5,686 nucleotides of DNA, taken from the NCBI GenBank assembly GCA_013138755.1, contig WTCC01000278.1, positions 1 to 5,686 on the forward strand, in the 5' to 3' direction. The position numbers and the translations under genes were made by a program. Of this stretch, positions 1-5,686 are shown in pieces (within the stretch, counting starts at the first letter, position 1; every line of letters starts with the position of its first letter). The stretch is from Gammaproteobacteria bacterium. GTDB lineage: Bacteria > Pseudomonadota > Gammaproteobacteria > SZUA-229. The notes beneath the pieces were generated by a model. It saw only the letters and a list, made by a program, of their open reading frames with translations. It did no database searches and was not told where the DNA came from.

Positions 1-361
1 CTCCACGCCACCTCGGCAACAATGAAGCATGGATATTGATGCAACCCAGCCGGGGAATTTTCAATACAGCAGCAGGTAACAATAAACCATAAGCGGTCAC
101 TATCATCATGTCAGCGTTTAATGCCTGTAACTCGGCTTGCGCCCGCTCATCTTTTAATGACTCTGGTTGAAAAACCGGGATATTATGCTGCAACGCTTTT
201 TCTTTTACTGGTGAGGCTTGCATGCCACGGCCACGGCCTGCAGGACGATCAGGCTGCGTGTACACAGCGATGACATCATGTTCAGATGCAATTAAGGCTT
301 CCAATGCCGCAACGGAAAAATCCGGTGTACCGGCATAGATTATGCGAAGAGGATGACTCAC
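1..361 (-). CDS. fmt: Methionyl-tRNA formyltransferase, N-terminal part (runs off left edge)
   Basis: Transfers a formyl group from 10-formyltetrahydrofolate to the amino group of Met on initiator tRNA in the cytoplasm, the step that marks the tRNA for bacterial translation initiation. I translated 120 residues by hand. They show the N-terminal Rossmann-type formyltransferase fold: a first strand with AGTPDFSV (residues 10-17), the family signature [12 protein letters not shown] (34-45), and [13 protein letters not shown] (109-120 region). N109 and H111 of that last motif correspond to the catalytic Asn and His; the third catalytic residue, an Asp, lies beyond the edge. The family is usually about 310-320 residues, so roughly 60% is missing. 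The start is GTG at 361-359: the only codons between it and an in-frame stop upstream are ATA and GAA, and no ATG is available. The Shine-Dalgarno is weak. It lies 37 bp after def, almost surely in the same transcript. Confidence 0.97.
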   Translation of the reverse strand, partial: MSHPLRIIYAGTPDFSVAALEALIASEHDVIAVYTQPDRPAGRGRGMQASPVKEKALQHNIPVFQPESLKDERAQAELQALNADMMIVTAYGLLLPAAVLKIPRLGCINIHASLLPRWRG

Positions 362-398
362 TATTTCTTATACAGAGGAGTTGGTAGTGATATTAAAG

Positions 399-917
399 TC
401 ACAATACAGCTTGTTGACTGATTTCACGTTGACTTTTAAGCAGACGCTTTTTAAGGCGTTGCTGCTTTAACGGAGAAAGGTAATCGACGAACAATTTACC
501 CTTCAGGTGATCTATTTCATGTTGTATACATATCGCCAGAAGCTCACCCGCTTCAAGTGTATATTCATCACCATTTTCATTCAGTGCTTTGACCGTTACA
601 GTCTCCGAACGCTCAACCGTTTCATAGATATCAGGGACCGATAAACATCCTTCATCGCAACTCTCTGTGCCCTCTTCAGCGATAATCTCAGGGTTTATTA
701 AACATAAAGGCTGACTTTTGTCTTCTGAGGTATCGATGACGATAACTTGCTGATGCACATCAACCTGGGTAGCCGCCAGACCGATTCCAGGAGCAAGGTA
801 CATGGTTTCGAACATATTCTCGACCAGTTTTTTAATGGAGTCATCCACTTTTTCCACTGGTTTTGCCACCGTCCGCAAACGCTTATCCGGGTAATATAAA
901 ATGTCTAGTATCGCCAT
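399..917 (-). CDS. def: Peptide deformylase
   Basis: Metal (usually Fe2+) hydrolase that removes the N-formyl group from new polypeptides at the ribosome exit, working directly downstream of Fmt. The 172-residue product has all three family motifs: motif 1 GIGLAATQ (residues 44-51), motif 2 EGCLS (89-93, metal ligand C91) and motif 3 QHEIDH (132-137, metal ligands H133 and H137, catalytic E134). Length is normal for the family (about 165-175). I chose the ATG at 917-915 because [14 protein letters not shown] matches the typical start of the family. The frame stays open to an earlier ATG at 1013, but those 32 extra residues look like nothing in the family and have no Shine-Dalgarno. An AGGAT lies 18 nt before the chosen ATG, too far to be a good site. 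It is the first gene of the def-fmt unit and is divergent from the LysM gene. Confidence 0.97.
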   Translation of the reverse strand: MAILDILYYPDKRLRTVAKPVEKVDDSIKKLVENMFETMYLAPGIGLAATQVDVHQQVIVIDTSEDKSQPLCLINPEIIAEEGTESCDEGCLSVPDIYETVERSETVTVKALNENGDEYTLEAGELLAICIQHEIDHLKGKLFVDYLSPLKQQRLKKRLLKSQREISQQAVL

Positions 918-1094
918 AATGTTTCTATCAATATAATCCTTAATTATCAGCTGAGAATATCTGCCAAAAACGCCTGTAATCAGAGCGCCCAGAGTTATTT
1001 CTGCTACACTCATTGAAAAACGTACTTTTAAAATCGAATTTACCTACTAAACCATTGAGATTAGTAAGAAAAAATCAGGGAATAAAAAATAAAA
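918..1094. promoter_or_regulatory. Divergent control region between def-fmt and the LysM gene
   Basis: This 177-bp AT-rich spacer separates two divergent start codons, so promoters for both directions are expected here. On the minus strand a GATAAT hexamer (943-948, one mismatch to TATAAT) sits 25 nt before the def ATG, but its -35 position (966-971) reads GTTTTT, a poor match. On the plus strand TAAAAT (1029-1034) and TTGAAA (1013-1018) each match one promoter element, without a well-spaced partner. An inverted repeat lies at 1045-1066. The plus-strand gene has AGGG at 1077-1080, 14 nt before its ATG, a longer spacing than usual. That the region is regulatory is inferred from gene orientation; the individual hexamers are weak. 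Confidence 0.5.
1045..1066. repeat. 6-bp inverted repeat upstream of the LysM gene
   Basis: TACTAA (1045-1050) and TTAGTA (1061-1066) are perfect reverse complements separated by 10 nt. The repeat ends 28 nt before the LysM gene start codon. It could be an operator half-site pair or a small hairpin in the mRNA leader. No T-run follows, so it is not a terminator. A 6-bp AT-rich match can arise by chance in such a spacer. Confidence 0.35.
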
Positions 1095-2282
1095 ATGAAT
1101 ACTGCGAATACTCCCAAATCAAACATTATTGTACCTCTTTTCTTGCTTTCAGGGCTACTAACCATAATTGGTGGTTGCAGCACATCTGAGCCGCGATCTG
1201 AAGCCGTAGCTGACCCGGTCGTAACAGAAAGTAAAGTAGTAGCAGAAAGTGTTGAAGCCGCACCGGTTCCTGAACCTGAAAAAGAGATACGTGTTAAGGC
1301 ATCATATCCCAGACAGTACACTGTGAAAAAGGACGATACCTTATGGGACATCTCAGGTTTATTTCTACAAGACCCATGGTACTGGCCTGAAATCTGGCAG
1401 GATAACAGCCAGATTGAAAACCCTCATCTGATCTACCCCGGTGATATCTTAACCTTGGTGTACGTCAACGGCCGACCCAAAATGCTGGTTAACGACGCAA
1501 AGCATAGAGAGATTGCCGCTAACAATAGCCGAGTAAAAAAACTCAGCCCAACAATACGTACCAGCGGACTTGAAGCCAGCATACCGACAATTCCGGGTGA
1601 TGCTATACGACAATTCTTAACCAAACCTCGTGTCGTAACCAAAGAACAGCTAGATGCCGCACCTTATATCGTTGGCAGCCAGGACGATCATCTAATCTTA
1701 GGCGTTGGCAGTCGCGTATACATCCGCGGTGAACTCGACAAAGAACGTGTTCGCTATTCTGTATTCAGACCTGGTGATGAATTCCGCGACCCTGAATCTA
1801 ATGAGCTCTTAGGCTATGAAGCAAAGTATGCTGGTGATGTGCGCATCACCTCATACGACGATCCTACATCTGCCGACATTACTTATTCTGAACGTGAAAT
1901 TTTAATCGGTGATCGCTTATTAGTAGAAGACAGAAGCAAGAATGAGAACCAATATTTCCCTCATGTACCGGATAAAGAAGTTAATGCAGAAATCATTTCC
2001 TTGTACGATGCACTATTCGGTGTTGCGCAGTACCAGATCGTCGTCATCAACAAAGGTGAGCGTGACGGCATGGAAGTCGGCCATGTGCTGGCAACCTTTA
2101 CACAGGGCGACACGATCCGCGACAACCACGACTCTCGCCGCAGTAAAACAGTGAAATTACCCAATGAGCGCAGCGGTCTAATCATGATTTTTAAAATCTT
2201 TGACCGTGTGAGTTATGCCTTAACGATGGAATCTATGCGCGTTATCCATAAAAACGATAAAGTTCAAAAACCAAAGTTTTAA
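1095..2282 (+). CDS. LysM-domain lipoprotein with FlgT-like C-terminal part, TsaP-like
   Basis: Predicted peptidoglycan-binding envelope lipoprotein of 395 residues. The N-terminus has a hydrophobic stretch (residues 11-27) ending in a lipobox IGGC with the modifiable cysteine at C28. The next residue is Ser, not Asp, which by the E. coli sorting rule favours the outer membrane. A Glu/Val/Pro-rich linker (about 30-70) leads to one LysM domain (about 75-122: YTVKKDDTLWDIS ... ENPHLIYPGDILTL). The middle part (about 140-290) has no domain I recognise. The end (about 297-388), with VVINKGERDGMEVGHVLATF, resembles the C-terminal part of FlgT-type proteins. LysM plus FlgT-like is the architecture of TsaP, which anchors the type IV pilus secretin to peptidoglycan in Neisseria, Myxococcus and Pseudomonas; the Pseudomonas gene also lies between def and dprA. 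LysM assignment is firm; the TsaP role is an inference from architecture and context. dprA follows after 114 bp. Confidence 0.9.
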   Translation: MNTANTPKSNIIVPLFLLSGLLTIIGGCSTSEPRSEAVADPVVTESKVVAESVEAAPVPEPEKEIRVKASYPRQYTVKKDDTLWDISGLFLQDPWYWPEIWQDNSQIENPHLIYPGDILTLVYVNGRPKMLVNDAKHREIAANNSRVKKLSPTIRTSGLEASIPTIPGDAIRQFLTKPRVVTKEQLDAAPYIVGSQDDHLILGVGSRVYIRGELDKERVRYSVFRPGDEFRDPESNELLGYEAKYAGDVRITSYDDPTSADITYSEREILIGDRLLVEDRSKNENQYFPHVPDKEVNAEIISLYDALFGVAQYQIVVINKGERDGMEVGHVLATFTQGDTIRDNHDSRRSKTVKLPNERSGLIMIFKIFDRVSYALTMESMRVIHKNDKVQKPKF

Positions 2283-2396
2283 GGAATCATCCGAAGATAT
2301 TATAAATTCACTCTTAAAATCAGTCCCCAACCGGAGATATCTAACGCTCGAGATACAGATTGAGCAGACCAGGCGATAATAAAGTATTATTCACGG
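2283..2396 (+). other. Spacer between LysM gene and dprA
   Basis: This 114-bp spacer holds no open frame of note. AT-rich stretches with -10-like hexamers (TATAAA at 2301-2306, TAAAAT at 2315-2320) are present, but neither has a convincing -35 partner at the right distance. I see no hairpin followed by T residues, so there is no sign that transcription stops before dprA. dprA could be read from the upstream gene, from a weak local promoter, or both. Confidence 0.4.
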
Positions 2397-3566
2397 ATGA
2401 ATAAACACAGGATCGAACCTGCAAGGACAGCAGAACCTCAGCATACACTACAGAACTGGCTTTACCTGCGACACACAGCAGGCGTAAGTAACCGCACATT
2501 CCACGCACTGCTAGAACTCTTTGGTAACATCGAGGGCATATTCAACGCCAGCCACAAACAACTTTCGGCCGCCAGCACCGAAACTGGCATTAAGCCCAGC
2601 GCTATCAGCGCACTGAGCAACGAAGAGCGCCCCGATATCAACGCTGACCTTAGCTGGTTGAATCAGGACAGCAGCCACCACATCATCACTCTATCTGACC
2701 CTGGTTACCCGGCACAATTAAAACAGTTAACTGATGCGCCACCCCTATTATATGTAAGAGGCGACCCGGAATACCTCGCCCAGCCACAGTTAGCGATGGT
2801 CGGAACACGTAATCCAACAGCTGCTGGTCGTAATACCGCCACAGAATTCGCCCATCACTTATCTGATGCTGGTATCACCATCACTAGCGGGTTAGCTACA
2901 GGTATTGATGGCGCCAGCCATGAAGGTGCCCTACGAGGCCTGGCTGGCAGCATAGCCGTAGTCGCCCACGGGCTGGATATCGTCTATCCGGCACAACATC
3001 AACAGCTGGCACAAAATATTACTGAACATGGCGCTGTTATATCTGAAATGCCCATCGGCACACAGCTGCAACGTGGACTGTTTCCACGCAGAAATCGCCT
3101 CATCAGTGCGCTGTCACTGGGCACACTAGTCGTGGAAGCTGCACAGAAAAGCGGTTCACTAATCACCGCCAGATACGCCTTAGAGCAGAACAAAGAAGTG
3201 TTCGCCATCCCGGGATCTATCCACAACCCCATGGCCAGAGGCTGCCATCAGCTCATTCGCCAGGGCGCAAAATTGGTGGAAACAGCAAGCGATATTTTGG
3301 AGGAACTGTGCATTTCAGTGAGTCAGATTCAGAAATATCCCAAAAAATCTGAGTCAAATACCCAGGAAAATCTTAATGATTCGCCTCAAGCACTTGACCC
3401 GGATCACCAAAAACTGCTCAAATGCCTCGCCTATGAGCCCACCAGTATTGATGAACTGGTGCTAAGCAGTAATTTCACCGCTGCAGAAGTAGCCTCCATG
3501 TTGCTTATCTTAGAACTGGAAGGGGCAGTTGTCAGCCAGGACGGGCGTTACACGTGCGTTAACTGA
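2397..3566 (+). CDS. dprA: DNA-processing protein DprA (Smf family)
   Basis: Cytoplasmic protein that binds incoming single-stranded DNA during natural transformation and loads RecA on it; in non-competent species its role is less clear. The 389-residue product has the three-part layout of the proteobacterial form: an N-terminal helical, SAM-like region (about 17-85), the Rossmann-like core (about 95-305) and a C-terminal winged-helix DML1-like domain (about 335-387). Core motifs are MVGTRNPT (134-141), ITSGLATGIDGASHEGAL (162-179), GLDIVYPAQH (192-201), ISEMP (215-219), FPRRNRLISALS (229-240), KSGSLITA (251-258) and IPGSIHNPMARGCHQLI (271-287). Length is typical. The ATG at 2397 is the only credible start: an in-frame stop lies at 2361-2363 and no other ATG, GTG or TTG is near. 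The Shine-Dalgarno is poor. The residue before GLDIVYP is His (H191), where I expect Thr or a small residue. Confidence 0.97.
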   Translation: MNKHRIEPARTAEPQHTLQNWLYLRHTAGVSNRTFHALLELFGNIEGIFNASHKQLSAASTETGIKPSAISALSNEERPDINADLSWLNQDSSHHIITLSDPGYPAQLKQLTDAPPLLYVRGDPEYLAQPQLAMVGTRNPTAAGRNTATEFAHHLSDAGITITSGLATGIDGASHEGALRGLAGSIAVVAHGLDIVYPAQHQQLAQNITEHGAVISEMPIGTQLQRGLFPRRNRLISALSLGTLVVEAAQKSGSLITARYALEQNKEVFAIPGSIHNPMARGCHQLIRQGAKLVETASDILEELCISVSQIQKYPKKSESNTQENLNDSPQALDPDHQKLLKCLAYEPTSIDELVLSSNFTAAEVASMLLILELEGAVVSQDGRYTCVN

Positions 3567-3592
3567 CAACACGTAACTTACTAATTTATATA
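3563..3592 (+). promoter_or_regulatory. Candidate promoter for smg-topA
   Basis: CTGACA (3563-3568, five of six matches to the sigma-70 -35 box) is followed after 18 nt by TATATA (3587-3592, four of six to the -10 box). The -10 lies inside a 14-bp, A/T-only perfect palindrome at 3583-3596, which should melt easily. The -35 overlaps the dprA stop codon at 3564-3566. Transcription would begin near 3599, giving a leader of about 40 nt before smg. The match is reasonable but AT-rich DNA often yields such hits. Confidence 0.45.
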
Positions 3593-3605
3593 AATTTTAT
3601 CCACC

Positions 3606-3624
3606 TACTGAATTTATTTCAGTA
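3606..3624 (+). repeat. Perfect 7-bp stem-loop in the smg leader
   Basis: TACTGAA (3606-3612) and TTCAGTA (3618-3624) are perfect reverse complements around a 5-nt loop TTTAT. The stem ends 4 nt before the AGG (3629-3631) that serves as the smg Shine-Dalgarno, with 8 nt from there to the ATG. No T-run follows, so an intrinsic terminator is unlikely. The place fits a 5' stabilising hairpin, an mRNA-protein binding site or an operator. Which of these applies cannot be told from the sequence. Confidence 0.5.
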
Positions 3625-3639
3625 ACACAGGTTTATTAA

Positions 3640-4146
3640 ATGATAATTAAACAATCCGTTGTTGATGTTCTGATGTTTTTGTTCGAACGTTATCTGGATG
3701 ATGAAGAAACAAACGAAACCAGCAAGGTCACCGATAAGCGTGACAGCATTCAACTGCGCCTGGAAGAGATGGGTTTTCACAATCAGGACATCAACCAGGC
3801 TTTTGACTGGCTGGACGATCTTGCCGAAGTACAGGCTGACATGCAGGACAATCAAGAACTGCTCGCTATCAAAGAAACTAGCATCCGTATATACAGCAAA
3901 GAAGAGAAGCAGCTGATCGATATGGAGAGCATCGGTTTTTTAAATTTTCTTGAGCAATCCAACATACTGACATCGATGACCCGCGAGTTAATACTCGACC
4001 GCGTAGTCGCGTTGGGGCATCCACTTGATGCCGAACAACTAAAATGGATTATTATGATCGTATTGCACACACGTCCTGGCGAAGAAAATACTATCGCCCT
4101 GATGGAAGATTTTATCTTCGATAGCACTATCGACTACATCCACTAA
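3640..4146 (+). CDS. smg: Smg family protein (DUF494)
   Basis: Conserved proteobacterial protein of no established function, named from its place next to smf (dprA). The 168-residue product is close to the usual 155-160. Recognisable parts are VVDVLMFLFERYLDDE (7-22), an acidic helical segment ending in FDWLDDLAE (55-63), SIRIYSKEE (81-89), GFLNFLEQSNIL (99-110), LILDRVVALG (117-126) and LKWIIMIVLHTRPGEEN (134-150), all in the order seen in E. coli Smg. The protein is acidic and helical, with no signal peptide or membrane segment, so it is likely cytoplasmic. At residue 98 it has Ile where E. coli Smg has Arg in the RGFLLFLEQ motif. The start is well supported by AGG 8 nt upstream, the best ribosome site in this window. 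It stands between dprA and topA, which hints at a link with DNA metabolism but does not prove one. Confidence 0.95.
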   Translation: MIIKQSVVDVLMFLFERYLDDEETNETSKVTDKRDSIQLRLEEMGFHNQDINQAFDWLDDLAEVQADMQDNQELLAIKETSIRIYSKEEKQLIDMESIGFLNFLEQSNILTSMTRELILDRVVALGHPLDAEQLKWIIMIVLHTRPGEENTIALMEDFIFDSTIDYIH

Positions 4147-4187
4147 AACACTTTTGACTCCTTGACTTAATTGCCTGACACAATCGT
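4147..4187 (+). other. smg-topA spacer with repeated TTGAC motifs
   Basis: This 41-bp spacer has TTGACT at 4154-4159 and again at 4162-4167, then CTGACA at 4175-4180. These look like -35 boxes, but none has a good -10 box at 16-18 nt. No terminator is present and no purine-rich Shine-Dalgarno precedes the topA ATG. smg and topA are probably cotranscribed. Confidence 0.35.
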
Positions 4188-5686
4188 ATGAGTAAAAACC
4201 TTGTAATCGTAGAGTCGCCCGCTAAGGCGAAAACTATAGAGAAGTATCTCGGTAAAGACTTCAAAGTCTATGCTTCGTATGGACACGTACGTGACCTGAT
4301 ACCAAAATCCAACGCGATCGATACAGAGCATGACTTTGAGATGAAATATCAACTCATCGAGCGCAATGAAAAACATGTCAAAAAAATAATCTCTTTACTA
4401 AAAAAAGCCGACACGCTCTATCTCGCAACTGACCAGGACCGCGAAGGAGAGGCTATTGCCTGGCACGTATACGAGATACTAAAAGAAAAAGGTTTATTAA
4501 AAGGTAAAGAAGTACACCGCGTTGCTTTTAACGAAGTAACCAAAAAAGCCATCAAAGAGGCTATTGCTTCACCGGGAGAGTTATCTTATAACCTGATCAA
4601 TGCACAGCTCGCACGACGTGCACTCGATTATCTGGTGGGCTTTAATCTCTCTCCGCTGCTATGGAAAAAAGTTCAGCGTGGTTTATCTGCTGGTCGCGTA
4701 CAAAGCCCCGCTCTGCGCCTGATCGTAGAACGCGAAATCGAGATTGATAATTTTGACCCGAAAGAATACTGGACCATCGAAGCTGACACCATAAAAGACA
4801 GTAAAAACTTTACTGCTAAACTGTATCAATTTGAAAACGAAAAGATAAAACAATTTTCAGTCACCGATACCGCAACGGCAACGTCAACGCGGGACGCTCT
4901 ACTAAAAGCCGGCAGCAATGAATTAAGTGTTGATAAGGTCGAAAAGAAACAAAGAAAACGTAACCCAACCGCGCCTTTTACCACTTCGACACTGCAACAG
5001 GATGCTGCGCGCAAACTGCGCTTTTCGACACAACGCACCATGCGTGCCGCACAACAGTTATATGAAGGAATCGATATAGGTGGTGAGACAGTTGGTCTGA
5101 TTACCTACATGCGTACTGACTCATTACATCTTGCTGACGAGGCAATCGTCGAAATACGCGAGTTAATCGGTTCACGCTATGGTAAAGAAAATGTACCCGA
5201 TGACGTCCGCGTTTATAAAAACAAATCTAAAAATGCGCAAGAAGCCCATGAAGCTATTCGCCCGACTTCTGTCATGCATATACCCGAAGAGATTAAAGAT
5301 CGTCTAAAAGATGATCAATATGCACTATATGATCTCATCTGGAAACGCACCATGGCGTGCCAGATGATACACGCTACGCTAGATACCGTTACTGCCACAC
5401 TTGGTTGTGGTGAGGGCAATATTTTCCGCGCCTCAGGCTCGACTCTACGCCATCCTGGTTTTATGGCTGTCTATATGGAAGGTCAAGACGAAGACAAGGA
5501 TGATGACAAAGAAAAGCTACTACCGGAATTAAAAGAAGGTGAAAAACTCAAACTGCTTGAGATCAGAAACGAGCAGCATTTCACCGAGCCACCACCAAGA
5601 TTCACCGAAGCGAGTCTGGTTAAAACGCTTGAAGAATACGGCATAGGTCGCCCATCAACCTACGCTAACATCATCACCACTTTGAT
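4188..5686 (+). CDS. topA: DNA topoisomerase I, N-terminal part (runs off right edge)
   Basis: Type IA topoisomerase that relaxes negative supercoils through a transient 5'-phosphotyrosine link. I translated 499 residues by hand; the E. coli enzyme has 865, so the rest of the core and the zinc-ribbon tail lie outside. The TOPRIM domain starts at the N-terminus (LVIVESPAKAKTIEKYLG, 5-22, with E9; YGHVRDL, 31-37, with H33) and carries the acidic metal motif TDQDREGEAIAWH (81-93: D82, D84, E86). The active-site loop GLITYMRTDS (303-312) gives nucleophile Y307 and R309, and QEAHEAIRPT (351-360) gives H354. AGRVQSPALRLIVERE (168-183) and GIGRPSTYA (485-493) are also typical. All key residues seen are intact. 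The ATG at 4188 matches the family start (MSKNLVIVESPAKAKTI) although no Shine-Dalgarno is visible. In E. coli topA responds to supercoiling; whether it does here cannot be seen. Confidence 0.98.
   Translation, partial: MSKNLVIVESPAKAKTIEKYLGKDFKVYASYGHVRDLIPKSNAIDTEHDFEMKYQLIERNEKHVKKIISLLKKADTLYLATDQDREGEAIAWHVYEILKEKGLLKGKEVHRVAFNEVTKKAIKEAIASPGELSYNLINAQLARRALDYLVGFNLSPLLWKKVQRGLSAGRVQSPALRLIVEREIEIDNFDPKEYWTIEADTIKDSKNFTAKLYQFENEKIKQFSVTDTATATSTRDALLKAGSNELSVDKVEKKQRKRNPTAPFTTSTLQQDAARKLRFSTQRTMRAAQQLYEGIDIGGETVGLITYMRTDSLHLADEAIVEIRELIGSRYGKENVPDDVRVYKNKSKNAQEAHEAIRPTSVMHIPEEIKDRLKDDQYALYDLIWKRTMACQMIHATLDTVTATLGCGEGNIFRASGSTLRHPGFMAVYMEGQDEDKDDDKEKLLPELKEGEKLKLLEIRNEQHFTEPPPRFTEASLVKTLEEYGIGRPSTYANIITTL

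Noticed and set aside
918..1013. A 32-residue N-terminal extension of peptide deformylase from an upstream in-frame ATG at 1013.
   Set aside because: No Shine-Dalgarno precedes that ATG, the extra residues do not resemble the family, and the stretch is needed as promoter space for the divergent genes. The ATG at 917 gives the standard N-terminus.
1061..1351. A 96-residue open frame on the minus strand with a hydrophobic C-terminus.
   Set aside because: It lies antisense over the signal peptide and linker of the well-supported LysM gene; its Ser/Thr-rich and hydrophobic make-up is what the reverse complement of that coding sequence gives.
2267..2280. AAAAC-CAAA-GTTTT mini-hairpin at the end of the LysM gene as a terminator.
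   Set aside because: The stem is 5 bp and almost all A-T, lies inside the coding sequence, and is not followed by a T-run.
2999..3232. A 77-residue open frame antisense to dprA.
   Set aside because: It overlaps the conserved core of DprA, and its residues match no family I know.
3606..3624. The smg leader stem-loop as an intrinsic terminator for dprA.
   Set aside because: The stem is AT-rich and the downstream bases (ACACAGG) are not a T-run.
3852..4127. A 91-residue open frame antisense to smg.
   Set aside because: Ser/Ile-rich translation typical of a shadow frame; the sense strand is fully explained by Smg.
4826..5041. A 71-residue open frame antisense to topA.
   Set aside because: The sense strand encodes continuous topoisomerase I sequence on both sides, and the antisense product looks unstructured.

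Overview
The window is a chromosomal housekeeping segment, most likely from a non-enteric gammaproteobacterium of moderate to low GC. It carries six protein genes in two divergent groups: fmt and def on the minus strand, then a LysM/FlgT-type lipoprotein gene, dprA, smg and topA on the plus strand. The smg (DUF494) gene and the clustering of def, fmt, dprA and smg are typical of gamma- and beta-proteobacteria. A divergent LysM gene between def and dprA matches the Pseudomonas-type arrangement rather than the E. coli one. Genus cannot be told from this sequence alone.

Left group (1-917, minus strand): def (peptide deformylase) is followed 37 bp later by fmt (methionyl-tRNA formyltransferase), whose 3' part lies beyond the left edge. 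They form one functional pair: Fmt formylates initiator Met-tRNA and Def later removes the formyl group from the new protein.

Divergent spacer (918-1094): 177 bp with no convincing gene. It must hold the start signals of both groups. It contains weak promoter-like hexamers and one 6-bp inverted repeat upstream of the LysM gene.

Right group (1095-5686, plus strand): a 395-residue outer-membrane-type lipoprotein with LysM and FlgT-like parts resembles TsaP, the peptidoglycan-binding partner of the type IV pilus secretin. dprA follows after 114 bp; its product loads RecA on DNA taken up during transformation. smg starts 73 bp after dprA, behind a candidate promoter and a perfect 7-bp stem-loop. 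topA (DNA topoisomerase I) starts 41 bp after smg and runs off the right edge. No terminator-like hairpin with a T-run is seen between any of these genes, so read-through along the whole plus-strand group is plausible.

No mobile element, CRISPR array, tRNA, rRNA or phage sequence is visible. I found no new multi-gene system. The points of most interest are the pilus-type LysM lipoprotein beside dprA, and the undescribed leader structures before smg and the LysM gene.
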